A stretch of DNA of 64,000 bases from Ceratotherium simum simum (GCF_000283155.1 NW_004454166.1:15065970-15129969); one strand, 5' to 3'. Counted from the stretch's first letter, positions 50,101 to 56,939 are shown. The notes: generated from the sequence alone by a model not told the origin. Numbers and translations are program-made.

Positions 50101-50613
50101 TTTAAGATATTACTTTCCTTAATGGAATGTGGACACAAAACTAAACGTGATTTTCAACTTTCAGTTGGTTATATAATCACTTTCATTAAAGCTCCAAAAA
50201 ATATGATGTTCAGCAAATCAACAAGTATTCAAACTAAGAATATATTAAGATAACAGTTATTTTCGTGCTGCTTCTACTCATAATTAACATTTCTTAACTG
50301 ATAGCATGACATGAATAAATTATTGAAAGAAGCAGACTTGATTTTGTGTAGTGTACTGAAAAGAATGAAATCGAAGAATTTAGTTTTTTAACTGTGGCTT
50401 TAGTCTGACAGTAAATCAATTTTTTTGTTTTTAAATTCCTAGGGTGGCACACTGTGTTTTTCAAAACTTGATTATGCAGTAGCTTGGTTCATCCGTGAAT
50501 CCATGACAATATACATTTTTTTGTCGGCGTTATGGGACCCTACTATAAGCTGGAGAACTGGTCGCTACAGGTTGCGCTGTGGGGGCACAGCCGAGGAAAT
50601 CCTAGATGTCTAA
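17972..50613 (+). CDS. UGCG: UGCG, ceramide glucosyltransferase (whole gene, 9 coding exons)
   Basis: Transfers glucose from UDP-glucose to ceramide on the cytosolic face of the Golgi, the first committed step of most glycosphingolipid synthesis (GT21 family). The coding sequence joins 17972-18069, 35062-35203, 42229-42331, 43057-43158, 44684-44796, 48047-48225, 49231-49317, 49809-49998 and 50443-50613. That is 1182 coding bases, 394 codons, equal to the usual mammalian length. All introns are GT-AG, with phases 2,0,1,1,0,2,2,0. Visible features are an N-terminal membrane anchor (about residues 10-32), the D1 motif with D91/D92, D144 in CDSG, H193 in SHPR, C207, D236 in AEDYF, R272-x-x-R275-W276, and three hydrophobic C-terminal segments (about 283-303, 308-330, 346-367). 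No stop or frameshift was found. It is the only gene here, with a CpG-island promoter. The identification is by recognised protein sequence and is very secure. Confidence 0.98.
18722..18945 (-). mobile_element. L2 3' region, reverse
   Basis: AACAAATACTTCTTGAGGCC, then TTCATAGAGCTTACATTCTA and GAATAAAATAAAACAGGATG, the reversed L2 terminus. Confidence 0.75.
19385..20960 (-). mobile_element. Old L1 (L1ME-like), reverse, with L2 scrap inside
   Basis: Landmarks in reversed order: TCATGTCAATAAATGTATGA, GGGTATTTAGGTTGTTTCCA, GAGGAATTATTGGGCCAGAA, CCAAAATCATTTATTGAATG and TTCATTGATCTATTAGTTCT. A reversed L2 scrap interrupts it at about 19690-19790. Confidence 0.75.
19559..19620. repeat. (TG)n(AG)n microsatellite
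   Basis: A TG run followed directly by an AG-rich run inside the old L1. Confidence 0.9.
20961..23126. other. Intron 1 sequence, no repeat recognised
   Basis: AT-rich, low CpG. It carries one member (22309-22359) of a short dispersed repeat pair whose partner is at 23525-23575. Confidence 0.55.
23127..23172. repeat. T46 homopolymer
   Basis: 46 consecutive T, the longest homopolymer in the window. Its position next to non-repetitive sequence is consistent with the poly(A) tail of a reverse-oriented retrocopy. Confidence 0.95.
23173..23400 (-). pseudogene. Candidate processed retrocopy of unidentified transcript
   Basis: On the minus strand this stretch ends directly in the A46 tract, with ATAAAT about 13 bases before it (a possible weak poly(A) signal). 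It is distinctly more GC-rich than the surrounding intron and matches no repeat I recognise. Two overlapping minus-strand frames stay open for about 45 codons, which chance can explain. No target-site duplication was found. Source gene not identified; it might instead be ordinary unique sequence beside an expanded T-tract. Confidence 0.3.
23540..24095 (+). mobile_element. L2 LINE 3' part, forward
   Basis: AGGTTAAAATTCAAACTCCT, CATCCCCTGCTACCTG, CTAACTCCTACTCATTCAAA, and the terminal GGCACTCAATTATTGCTTGT / TTGAATGAATGG. A (TTCC)n tract lies inside at 23802-23848. Confidence 0.75.
24096..27439. other. Intron 1 sequence, no gene or repeat recognised
   Basis: Includes short open frames at 24924-25118 and 25849-26141 without any family signature. 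A more GC-rich stretch lies at 25365-25500 with a few CpGs; a regulatory role cannot be judged by eye. Confidence 0.5.
27440..27632 (-). mobile_element. MIR SINE, reverse
   Basis: TTTATGAGGTAGGTACTGTC, AAGTAACTTGCCCAAGGATA, CACAGCT, GGCAGTCTGCTCCAGCCCAG and CTCTTAAACCAGTATGCTG, the reversed MIR core. Confidence 0.85.
27910..28103. mobile_element. MER5A-like hAT-Charlie element
   Basis: Begins TGTGGTTCTCCACTTGGACT and ends GTCAAGGTTGAGAACAAC, the inverted ends of MER5A. GGTCTGGGCGTCAGGATC sits in the middle. A-rich and T-rich tracts have expanded inside. Confidence 0.8.
28280..29080 (+). mobile_element. L2 LINE, reverse-transcriptase region, forward
   Basis: The frame at 28745-29074 contains [11 protein letters not shown], corresponding to the L2 RT motif LDLSAAFDTV, after GTGCTCTGAGGTCACCAGTG. 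Degenerate. Confidence 0.6.
29082..29170 (-). mobile_element. L2 3' scrap, reverse
   Basis: TTCATTTATTCAACATTTAA, then GAGAACATACTCTGTATCAC, a reversed L2 end. Confidence 0.5.
29177..29315. mobile_element. MER5-like hAT-Charlie element
   Basis: TGCATCAGAATCATTTGGGA, GTGCAGATTCCTAGG and GTTGTGATTTCTGCC are MER5-type landmarks; the end TGTTGAAAAACAC is diverged. Confidence 0.65.
29600..30052 (+). mobile_element. L1M 3' end, forward
   Basis: AATAATAGTCAAAAACTGGA, ATAAATAGAATGTGGTATAT, ATAGTGGTTACCCTCGAGGG and the terminal TATGTTATGCCTCAATGAAA mark a 5'-truncated L1M 3' UTR. Confidence 0.85.
30053..31429. other. Intron 1 sequence, nothing recognised
   Basis: No gene or named repeat seen. Confidence 0.5.
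31430..31720 (-). mobile_element. Possible L1M fragment, reverse
   Basis: CTACATTCTGGATAATTTCT, then CTGTCTATTGAGTTTC and ATAGTTTTCATTTGTAGACC, in the order of reversed L1M sequence. Confidence 0.5.
32040..32229 (+). mobile_element. ERE SINE (ERE2-like), one tail unit
   Basis: Head GGACCAGCCCAGTGACATAG, one tail unit GATGTTAGCTCAGGGG, short poly(A). More diverged than neighbouring EREs. Confidence 0.92.
32370..32520 (+). mobile_element. L1M 3' terminus, forward
   Basis: TCACAATATATGTAAGTCAA, CTGTACACCTTAAACTTATA and CAATTATATCTCAATAAAGC, then A-rich tail. Confidence 0.75.
32561..32591. repeat. (GT)n microsatellite
   Basis: GT repeat with one GC interruption, just after the L1 A-rich tail. 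Confidence 0.9.
32871..33077 (+). mobile_element. ERE SINE, young, no tail unit
   Basis: Head GGGCCGGCCCCGTGGCTTAG, ending after GGGGCTTTGGGGG with an A/T-rich tail. Perfect 16-bp target duplication AGAAATGGAATAGTGG at 32855-32870 and 33078-33093. Confidence 0.97.
33220..33507 (+). mobile_element. ERE SINE, one tail unit, AAAT-rich tail
   Basis: Full head and body, one tail unit (33425-33465), then an expanded (AAAT)n tail. Target duplication approximate: AAAATTGTCCAG before and AAAATCATCCAG after. Confidence 0.95.
33508..34744. other. Intron 1 sequence with a diverged local duplication
   Basis: Segments at about 33847-33955 and 34321-34434 are visibly related (both begin CATTAGG, share CTGCAGCAC, and end with a TCATTNATAGAT-like block). 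No gene seen. Confidence 0.5.
34745..34862 (-). mobile_element. L2 3' end, reverse
   Basis: CTGTATTTATTGAATGCCTA, CTCTATGCCCAGCATAGTCC and GAGTACAACAATAAACGAG. Confidence 0.65.
35062..35203 (+). CDS. UGCG: UGCG coding exon 2
   Basis: 142 bases; completes Thr33 and encodes residues 34-80, starting RLHLNKK and ending FFELDYPK, the segment after the membrane anchor that enters the cytosolic catalytic domain. The acceptor is TTTTTAG, the donor GTAAGT, phase 0. A long T-tract followed by an AG lies about 45-65 bases beyond the donor (35246-35270). Confidence 0.97.
35771..35982. mobile_element. Tigger-like (Tc1/mariner) non-autonomous DNA transposon
   Basis: Left end TAGTCATGCATCACTGGATG and right end GTTATGCAGTGCCTGACT are inverted relatives, flanked by TA. 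Inside are ACTTACACAAACCTAGATGG and TAGCCTACTAAACACCTAGG. I cannot name the exact family. Confidence 0.7.
37068..37314 (+). mobile_element. ERE SINE (ERE2-like), two tail units
   Basis: Perfect 15-bp target duplication AAAACTTAGTTATGG at 37053-37067 and 37315-37329. Head GGGCCTGCCCGGTGG, two tail units, A-rich tail. Confidence 0.96.
37630..37780 (-). mobile_element. Possible L1ME-type fragment, reverse
   Basis: TTTATTTTCTAACTATAAGT, then AGAAAATTTAGAAAGCAGAG and ACCTGCAATCTATAGGAAA, resembling the reversed L1ME end. Weak. Confidence 0.35.
38885..38975 (-). mobile_element. L2 scrap, reverse
   Basis: CACCTGCTCTGTGCCAGAGA, ATGTTCTAGGCATTTCAGG and AAAACTTATATTCTACTG. Confidence 0.55.
39989..40118 (+). 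repeat. 65-bp tandem duplication
   Basis: Two head-to-tail 65-base units, 39989-40053 and 40054-40118, differing at only two positions. Each starts AGGAGGTGTT and ends ACTTTAAACC. No repeat family recognised in the unit. Confidence 0.95.
41390..41520. mobile_element. MER5-like hAT fragment
   Basis: TTACATGTCAGAATCACCCA, AGAGATTCTGATTCAAAAGT and CTAAGAATGGGCCCAGTATT. Confidence 0.6.
42229..42331 (+). CDS. UGCG: UGCG coding exon 3 (D1 motif)
   Basis: 103 bases, residues 81-114 plus one base of Gly115. Contains QDHDDPA, with D91 and D92. D92 is the first of the conserved aspartates (D1) that bind UDP-sugar and metal in processive-type glycosyltransferases. Donor GTGAGT, phase 1. Confidence 0.97.
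42332..43056 (+). other. UGCG: UGCG intron 3 (725 bp)
   Basis: Donor GTGAGT, acceptor AAATTTTTAG. AT-rich; no recognisable repeat or gene. Confidence 0.85.
43057..43158 (+). CDS. UGCG: UGCG coding exon 4 (D2 motif)
   Basis: 102 bases; completes Gly115 and runs to Arg148 plus one base of Val149. Contains [13 protein letters not shown] and ICDSG, with D144, the second conserved aspartate (D2), needed for sugar-nucleotide binding. Acceptor TTTTAG, donor GTGAGG, phase 1 on both sides. Confidence 0.97.
43733..43905. mobile_element. MER20-like hAT-Charlie element
   Basis: CACTGTTGACATTTTCGGGG, GATAATTCTTTGTTGGGCTG, TTTAGCAGCATCCCT, GCTAGATGCCAGTAGTACCC, GTTGTGACAACCAGAAATG, and end CAGTGGTTGAGAAT. 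Confidence 0.85.
44215..44372 (-). mobile_element. MIR-like SINE, reverse
   Basis: TCTCATTCAATTCCCACCAG, TTTATGAGACAGGATATCTC, and TTTTCCACTAGGCCAC at the tRNA-like end. Diverged. Confidence 0.55.
44684..44796 (+). CDS. UGCG: UGCG coding exon 5
   Basis: 113 bases; completes Val149 and encodes up to Gln186, including [12 protein letters not shown] and [15 protein letters not shown] within the catalytic domain. Donor GTAAGT, phase 0. Confidence 0.97.
45340..45700 (-). mobile_element. L1ME-type fragment, reverse
   Basis: AAATATAAGAAGCAAAAAAC, CACTCATAACCCTACCG and TTTTCCCCATATCATTAATA, in reversed L1ME order. Confidence 0.5.
45905..46372 (+). mobile_element. L1M 3' end, forward
   Basis: GTTCATAGCAGCTTTAATCA, TAATAGCCAAAAACTAGAAA, CTGTGTAATTCCATTTATAT and ATTAGTGGTTGTCAGAGGTC. 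Confidence 0.8.
46384..46645 (-). mobile_element. L1 3' terminus, reverse
   Basis: TTTTTTTAATTGAGGTAACA, ATTTCAGGTGTACATCATTA, TGTTCACCACCCAAAGACTA and TTCCACTTACGAGTGAAATC, the reversed L1 3' UTR. Confidence 0.75.
47565..47620. repeat. TA/CA/TG mixed simple repeat
   Basis: Alternating purine-pyrimidine dinucleotides with interruptions, ending in (TG)n. Confidence 0.8.
48047..48225 (+). CDS. UGCG: UGCG coding exon 6 (H193, C207, D3 motif)
   Basis: 179 bases, residues 187-245 plus two bases of Arg246. Contains GTSHPRS, where H193 is a residue implicated in activity and inhibitor binding, C207 (a reported inhibitor-sensitive cysteine), and AEDYF with D236, the third conserved aspartate and probable catalytic base. 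Residue 196 is Ser. Donor GTAAGA, phase 2. Confidence 0.97.
48226..49230 (+). other. UGCG: UGCG intron 6 (1,005 bp)
   Basis: Donor GTAAGA, acceptor AATTTTCAG. No repeat family recognised; one T-tract at about 48890-48902. Confidence 0.85.
49231..49317 (+). CDS. UGCG: UGCG coding exon 7
   Basis: 87 bases; completes Arg246 and runs through [16 protein letters not shown] to two bases of Arg275. R272 of the (Q/R)-x-x-R-W motif is in this exon, and the motif is split by intron 7. Donor GTAAAT, phase 2. Confidence 0.97.
49318..49808 (+). other. UGCG: UGCG intron 7 (491 bp)
   Basis: Donor GTAAAT. The acceptor is a 14-base T-run followed by GAAG, an AAG-type acceptor rather than the usual CAG or TAG. 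No repeats seen. Confidence 0.85.
49809..49998 (+). CDS. UGCG: UGCG coding exon 8 (RxxRW end, membrane segments)
   Basis: 190 bases; completes Arg275, then W276, and runs to Gln338. It supplies the end of the RxxRW acceptor-site motif and two strongly hydrophobic segments (around residues 283-303 and 308-330, with [10 protein letters not shown] and [14 protein letters not shown]). These are the C-terminal membrane helices. Donor GTATGT, phase 0. Confidence 0.97.
49999..50442 (+). other. UGCG: UGCG intron 8 (444 bp)
   Basis: Donor GTATGT, acceptor AATTCCTAG. Nothing else recognised. Confidence 0.85.
50443..50613 (+). CDS. UGCG: UGCG coding exon 9 and stop
   Basis: 56 codons plus TAA; residues 339-394, from [15 protein letters not shown] through a last hydrophobic stretch to a polar tail ending GTAEEILDV. 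The length and C-terminus match the family exactly. Confidence 0.97.
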   Translation, partial: GGTLCFSKLDYAVAWFIRESMTIYIFLSALWDPTISWRTGRYRLRCGGTAEEILDV

Positions 50614-50768
50614 CTACAGTTTTGTGACTGTACATAAAGGAAAAAAGAGAAGTATTATAAATTATGTTTGTATAAATGCTTTTAAAGATCTACCTTCAGT
50701 AGTTTTATCACATGTATGTTTTGGTATCTGTTCTTTAATTTATTTTGCATGGCTCTTGCATCTGTGGG

Positions 50769-50791
50769 AAAAAAAAAAAAAAAAAAAAAAA
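50769..50791 (+). repeat. A23 homopolymer in 3' UTR
   Basis: 23 consecutive A about 155 bases after the stop codon. It could cause internal oligo-dT priming in cDNA data. Confidence 0.9.
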
Positions 50792-50911
50792 CCACATCTG
50801 TAGTCTTGGCCAAATGGTACACTTTATTTTGTGGAAGTAGAGAATCAAGAGAATTGGTTCTAGGAACCTGGGCTTGGTTTTGTGGTTGTTTGTTTATTTT
50901 TTAAAAATAAA

Positions 50912-50944
50912 TAAATATATATACATATATATATATATATATAT
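50912..50944 (+). repeat. (AT)n simple repeat in 3' UTR
   Basis: Alternating A/T with a single C interruption, directly after two overlapping AATAAA hexamers. Confidence 0.85.
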
Positions 50945-51489
50945 GAGTGCTCTGCAACAAACACTATGACAGTATCCTTCAGTAGAGAAAGTTTCTTATT
51001 TGTGAGTACACTCTTTTAGAACACTTACAGGATGGCAGCAGCTTCGTTTGGGGGTTAAGAAAAGACTAGAAGGTAATCGCTCTTCATGTCTAAAGTGAAC
51101 GATATTACGCAGTGAACAACCCGCTGTGAGGTACTATCTGAGAAACTTTTTCGTGCTTTCTGCCTACCTCTTGTAGTTGTTGCAGAGCAAATAGAAATTG
51201 TAATAAGGTAGCTAGGCCTTGCAAAAACAAACGGAAAACCTTTAAAAATAATAATAATAAAAGAGCTGGAGTCTAGTATTTATATGAATCTGTGAGAGAG
51301 ATTTTTTGGTCTCACTGCAATGAACCAAAAGTGGTTGATTTGGGTTTTTAATTGTAGCCATGTATTGAAGGCATCTTTTTGACCAACTCTCGTTGGTTCT
51401 GTCTTGAACCATTGTTAATCACTGTGCTGGTAAACCTTCCCTTCCCTGCTCCTCACCGGACCCACTCCATCTTTCCTTAACTTTTCTTC

Positions 51490-51513
51490 GGGGGGGTGGG
51501 GGGTGGGGGGTGG
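51490..51513 (+). promoter_or_regulatory. G-rich tract in 3' UTR, quadruplex-capable
   Basis: G runs of 7, 6, 6 and 2 separated by single T. This satisfies the usual four-GGG pattern on the mRNA strand. Formation in RNA is inferred, not shown. Confidence 0.6.
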
Positions 51514-51685
51514 TTTTGTTTTAGTGTGAGTGGATGTTTTGATAGTCGTGAGGAAAAATGCATTTCAGACACATTTCACACATGAGCTATTTTCTTACAC
51601 AGTATGTCTTATTGTTAAAAAAGAATGTAATTTCATGATACAGGTATTTAATATCTTTTTTAAGTAAGTAAATATTCTAGCCATC

Positions 51686-51691
51686 AATAAA
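51686..51691 (+). promoter_or_regulatory. UGCG: AATAAA, possible proximal UGCG poly(A) signal
   Basis: Canonical hexamer about 1.07 kb after the stop codon, with T-rich sequence at 51776-51801 downstream. Another overlapping pair of AATAAA lies at 50906-50915. Use in tissue is unknown. Confidence 0.35.
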
Positions 51692-52710
51692 TAAATTGCA
51701 GTAGAGTATTAAGAGGGGACAGGATGAGTTTTACTCTTAAAATTAATCAGTATCCAACTAAGTCTACTGTGTGTGTTTTTTTTTTCTTTTTTTTTTTTTT
51801 TTACTGTTATAGTCTAGTCTTATTTAAATTGGATTTTTGTATTCCAGTTTGTATGACAAAACAGACTAGATACGTGCTAGTTGTAAATGCATGCTGTATT
51901 TCCCTCTTCTCTCCCCATGATGCCGCTAAACTTGCTTGTCAAGTTATGCTTAACTTGTGGTGAACTGGACTTGTTTTTGTTTAAAAAATTAGGCAAAAAC
52001 ATAAGGGACAGTGCATAAGCCTTTTTTTGTTTTTCGTAGTGGAATTTTTGCTTTTTCTTCAGGATTGGATGGCATGTTGTCTGTATGAATGCCTGCTACA
52101 GGGCTGACGCTGGCAATATGGCAGCTTTCCATTCTAAGTTAACTACAGTTTCCATGTCAAAACATGATGTACAGCATATTAGCAATAACTACATATTTAT
52201 AGAAAATGAACACTTTTTCACTTCACTGAGCCAATTCGTTTAATTGTCTGAGAACTATATACGTGTTTTAAATTGCAATATATTTGTCAATGTGTATATA
52301 CTGTGTATACACATTATATATAAGCTTTCTCTGGGCCAAACTGCTTCATTCAAATTTTTTTTTTTTGCCTTATGATGAATTTGTTGGAAGGGCATTTTCT
52401 TCACGAACAAAGGCTTTGATGCATATTCCTTTCTATGTGAGATGGGTAGTATTGTTCCCTGAGGAAAGTTGCACAGTGAAAACCAGTCTAGTTGTGACCC
52501 ACTACGTGTTTTATTTTTTTTAAATCCCTATGACGCAAGTTGACTTTTGCTGACCATGTTTGTAATTCGTTGGTTTGTTTCATGAAGTTTGGTTGATGCC
52601 ATCTTTTGCACTGCTGAGGTGAAGTCTCGCTGATTACGTAGCTGCTTGCTCATCTCAGTGTGGACAATGCAACAACAAAACCAAAATGGCTGGACAGACT
52701 TCTTGTGTTT

Positions 52711-52718
52711 TGTAAATA
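52711..52718 (+). promoter_or_regulatory. Pumilio-type motif TGTAAATA in 3' UTR
   Basis: Exact match to the UGUANAUA consensus bound by PUM proteins. A second copy at 53064-53071 is probably beyond the transcript end. Short motifs like this also occur by chance in AT-rich sequence. Confidence 0.4.
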
Positions 52719-52986
52719 TAAAAAATAACTGTTCTGTATGTGTGTTCTATGTTGTAGTGAAGTATTTCCTTAAAGTGAAGCTTCACTTAAGCAGATAGAA
52801 TCATTCTTTGTTTAGCAACGTTAGAGTGGTGATAAAATGGTAAGAAATAATGTAAATGTTGAAGAAAGCATCACGACAGAACTGTAGGAGTCCAAATTTA
52901 ATGAACTGTCTAAAGAAAAACACCAAGTGTCTAGAATGATCATGTTTTATTATTTAAAATCATTGTCTTAAGTTTTTTGTTCAAAA

Positions 52987-52992
52987 AATAAA
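52987..52992 (+). promoter_or_regulatory. UGCG: AATAAA, probable distal UGCG poly(A) signal
   Basis: A canonical hexamer followed 25-55 bases later by T/GT-rich sequence. It is the last AATAAA before the sequence changes to MER5/ERE repeats at about 53.19 kb. Confidence 0.65.
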
Positions 52993-53185
52993 AATTTGAA
53001 TACAATCAAAATATTAGCAGTAATGTATTTTTGTTTCCTGTCTTTCCTTTTATTTTATGTTTTTGTAAATAATCTAATATGTTCCACCATTCACACCAGA
53101 ATTGTTAGAAGAATTCTGTCAAGTGTTAATTTTCAAACATTTTTTTTTTCCCATTTGCCACAGGCAGATTTATGACTCAAGTCAG

Positions 53186-53600
53186 GCTTTTCTACGTTGG
53201 TTGCACGTTAGAATCAGCTGGAGAGCTCTAAAAAATACAGATGCCTGTGGCTGGCCCGGTGGCGTAGTGGTTAAGTTCATGCACTTCCCTTCAGCAGCAC
53301 AGGGTTCGCGGGTTTGGATCCCAGACGCGAACCCACGCACCACTTATCAAGCCATGCTGTGACGGGCGTCCCACATATAAAGTAGAGGAAGATGGGCATG
53401 GATGTTAGCCCAGGGCCAATCTTCCTCAGCAAAAAGAGGAGGATTGGCAAAAGATGTTAGCTCAGGGCTAATCTTCCTCCAAAAAAAAAAAAAAATTTAC
53501 AGATGCCTGGCCCCTACCCACAGAGATTCTGGTGTAATTGTTCTGGGCTGGGGCCTGAGTTCTGCTCGTTGTTCTACTCTGCAAACAGACCTAAGAAGCA
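53186..53600. mobile_element. MER5A-like element split by an ERE
   Basis: GGTTGCACGTTAGAATCAGC and AAAATACAGATGCCTG before the ERE; CAGAGATTCTGGTGTAATTG and TTCTGGGCTGGGGCCTGAGT after it. Confidence 0.8.
53248..53497 (+). mobile_element. ERE SINE (ERE2-like), two tail units
   Basis: Inserted in MER5A. Target duplication TACAGATGCCTG at 53236-53247 and 53498-53509. It lies about 240 bases beyond the inferred UGCG poly(A) site. Confidence 0.95.
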
Positions 53601-54049
53601 GTGGCTGGTAATAACATTTAGAAAAGACCCAGTGATCCCTTTGGGCCCCCTCTCCCTGGGTTTACAACCTGAACTCAGCCTTCTAGATCTTTCCACTCCA
53701 GTGGCTGGGAAAGGCAGATGCCAGGAAAGGAATGGAATGGCTTTGCTGCTGGAGACCTAAATGGGAGATAGGCTAAGCTGCACCCCACACACCGTCCAGG
53801 GCCAGACTCTTCCCAAGCTAGAGGCATTCCCAGGCCTGTTTTACCACCAGCCCATGAGAGAAGAGGACTCTTACCTGGAGAGCCAATCCCAGGGGTGGGA
53901 GACTAAAAGGAGTCTGACCGTGGCCTGCCAGAGGCCCCACACCTGGCTCCTTAACCCAGTAAACAAGCTCATTCCTCCTAGTTTGTAAACTATACTTCTA
54001 ACCCTAACATTTAAGAAGTGATCGACGCAAAGTTGAGTGTAAGTCTTAG

Positions 54050-54240
54050 AATTTTATAGCTAGGCCAACTTTGAAGAGCCTCCGCTCTTATTTTAGAGTA
54101 AAGAAGCTAAGACGGCCACTGTGAAAGTTGTGATCACAAGGGTAAGTAAACTGTTGGGAGAGCTGGGATTGGCCCCAGTGTATATCAGGTCATCAGGTCC
54201 CAGTGTTGTGTATTACTCATGGATCATGTTGTTTAAAGTT
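54050..54240 (-). mobile_element. Possible MIR, reverse
   Basis: GATCACAAGGGTAAGTAAAC and GAGAGCTGGGATTGGCCCC resemble the reversed MIR core. Weak. Confidence 0.35.
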
Positions 54241-55261
54241 TTGCCTACAACAGCTTTAAAACTTGGTATATAATCCTTACAATTTTTTTAAAAATTCATA
54301 GTTTTAATAACCATCATTATTAAACTCTTAAAAATTATTCTAGAGAACCAGATTCAAACCTGCAGAACAAGAATGTAAATTATTATAAAGCTAGTTTAAG
54401 GTAAAATACATACATTATTTGATAGAGAAGATTAGTACATACCACAAGACTAGGTTCCCATGAATGAAAATCATTCAGACATTTCCTTCTGAAGTTTATT
54501 AGGATGTAGTGTTGGAATTATCTGTTCATTTCAAGTTAGAGTTTATGGTGACATCAACTTCATTTTGTTAGAAAGAATGCAAGTGTGGCAAATGGTGAGC
54601 AGTTACCCCTGCAGAGCTTCAAGGGTATGCATTTAATTGAGTCATTTGCCTTAAGAATATTAATATCTGCGAGATAGTTTAAAATCACTCTACCTTTTCT
54701 AAAAATAAATAAAAATACATATATGTGCTAAACCTTTTCATGGCCCCTCCCCGGTCCTGGGAGAGATTGATAGAGACTGTGGATGTCTGTGGGGTAACAT
54801 GTGGTTATGCTGTTCAGACTAGTCGTTATCAAGGCATCCGTGCTAACAGCATGGACTTGTAATTATCTAAACAATTTAAGGATATCATTTCTTTCTATCT
54901 AGGACTGGAAGTATCTTCCACCCTCCTCTGCTGCCTCCATACCTCCCATTGTCACCTTGTTTTTACTTTGTTTCCTCACCCTTGTCATCAGCCCTGGAAC
55001 TTATACCATCTCCCCTGGTGACTGACCAACACCAGGCCAGCCAAAGAACGTAGGCAGAATGTTGAAGTCCAGCAGACTATTGACGTGTCACTCTGGAGCA
55101 TGGAAAGGAGTAGGTTTAGAAGCCAGGACCTGGGAGTCATTTCCATAGAGATGATCGTTGAAGACAGGAAATGTGATAACCACAGAGCATCAATGGATGA
55201 GAGCTAAGAACACCATCTTGGGTTGCTATTAGAGATACAATGGGAGAAAAACATCTAGGAG
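54241..55261. other. Intergenic, nothing recognised
   Basis: No gene or named repeat seen. Confidence 0.5.
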
Positions 55262-55398
55262 AAGAGGCTGCCAAACCTGGGGTCCGACTGAACCTTTCGG
55301 TAGCTATGGGACTTTGGGCAGCTTACTTAATCTTCCGAGCCTAAGTTTGTTACCGTGTGGATTGGGAGGTAATGTATATAAAGCATAGTAATGGTTAG
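55262..55398 (+). mobile_element. MIR SINE, forward
   Basis: GCTATGGGACTTTGGGCAGC, TTACTTAATCTTCCGAGCCT, GTAATGTATATAAAGCATAG. Confidence 0.7.
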
Positions 55399-56539
55399 TT
55401 CCTTTCCCCTTTCAAAGAAGAAAGAAGTAGTAAAAGGAGTGCCACAGGGACCTTGGAAAGAGAGATTTCAAGAAGGAAAGGGTCAAGAGTGGGGTCACAG
55501 GCAATAAGGAATGAGAAGAGTCTGGGGAATTCTGGAGCAGAATTACTGCTCCAGAAATACTGACGTACTTCCTGTGGTGTCACCAATGTTGTTGGATCTC
55601 AGTGGCTTGTGAGTTGTCTCAGATGATGATAGGTGAAGCAGCAGCATGTGAGTAATATAGCTCCTTTAAGAAGATCTGTCTTGTTTTACATTATAACATA
55701 TTTTCTTCAGTGAAGGAGAAAGGGGTGGGACTTGCAGATAGAGCCAGAAATTGCTCCTGACCCCGAGAGTGCCCATCTGGCTCTTATGCCAGAAAAACAT
55801 TTTAAGAATGGCTGCTCCAAGGAAGCCATTTCAGAAGAGTGGAAGCAGCAAAAATCAGATTTGGGGGGCTTAAGGAGCATGTGAAGAAAAAGTGAAAGCT
55901 ATGGGTGCAGATATTTGGAAACTCCAGCAGTGATGCCTTTTCCACTCAAGGTCACAGTGCTAAAAAGAATTCTGACTTGAATTTCTCAAAATGACGAAGG
56001 GTAATTTTTCATCCCAATCTTCCAGTCTTTTGACTTTATTCTAGACGAACCCTCCTACCCCATGAGTGTCATCCAATAAGGAGCTGTGGGCTCTGCAGCC
56101 TTGCCCACAGTCTGCACCTTTTTATTTTGATTTTGCTTTTTTTACCCCCTGCTCTCTCTATGTTGACTTAGAGCATAACCTCTGACTTTGGCTTCTCTTT
56201 CTGACCCCATGTTCCTCAGTATTATTCAAAGTCCAATAAAAGGTAGACCTTTGTTTTCTCATTTCATTCCACCTTCTCGCCCACTACCCCACCCCACCCC
56301 ACCCCATGCCTCCCTCTCGCCAGACCACTGTTCTCCAAATGGAACCAGAGCTTGCTGGCTCGAGTGCTGTTTGCTTGGCCTGAAAGTTCCTGTCTCTCCC
56401 TCTGTCTTCACTTTCTCTGCCTATTGGGATCCTCTGTCCATTAACCCTCAACTCACATTCGGTCCAAGACCTCTCCAGAGCTCTGTGTACTTACATTATT
56501 GTCTGCTTCATTTTATCAGGCTGTGTCTGCAAGTTATTT
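55399..56539. other. Intergenic, (CCCCA)n only
   Basis: A CCCCA pentamer repeat lies at 56287-56306. An open frame at 56188-56709 shows no family signature and its end runs into L2-like sequence, so I treat it as chance. Confidence 0.5.
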
Positions 56540-56690
56540 CCAGCATTTTAAGGGCCTACACTTGGCATGCCTTAATAGGCATTTTTGTGCCCTTTTCTCT
56601 TTTCACCCCTCTGTCTTTTCCAGTGCTTTCACATAATAGTTGCTCAGTAAATGTTTTTTTATTGCTAGTTGAGGAGAAACTCATTAATTC
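56540..56690 (+). mobile_element. L2-like 3' end, forward
   Basis: GTGCTTTCACATAATAGTTG then CTCAGTAAATG resembles the L2 terminus; upstream similarity is weak. Confidence 0.4.
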
Positions 56691-56939
56691 TGCTTCAAAT
56701 GTCGTGTAACACTTTTTCACCTGCTCATTGTGTTAGCAATGCATTTGCTATTTCATTTCCCCCTTCTGCTTAACAAAAGGATTTCTCTGCATATGAGTAA
56801 AATACTAAATTTTTGTTTCACTCTTCTGGAATTTTCTATCTTGTTTTTTTGTTTTTTTACTTTGAGAAGCCAACAATTATTGGAAGGAATCAAGGTGACC
56901 ATGGTAAATCATCTCACCAACACCCTATAAGCTTATTGG

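Larger units (their letters stand above)
50614..53012 (+). other. UGCG: UGCG 3' UTR (about 2.4 kb)
   Basis: AT-rich, non-SINE sequence between the stop codon and the last plausible poly(A) site. It contains a 23-base A run (50769-50791), an (AT)n tract (50912-50944), a G-rich tract (51490-51513), long T-tracts (51776-51801) and a Pumilio-type TGTAAATA (52711-52718). The 3' boundary is inferred from the poly(A) signal. Confidence 0.75.

Noticed and set aside
56188..56709. 173-codon open frame
   Set aside because: No start context, domain or splice support. Composition is C/T-rich repeat-like and the end runs into L2-like sequence.
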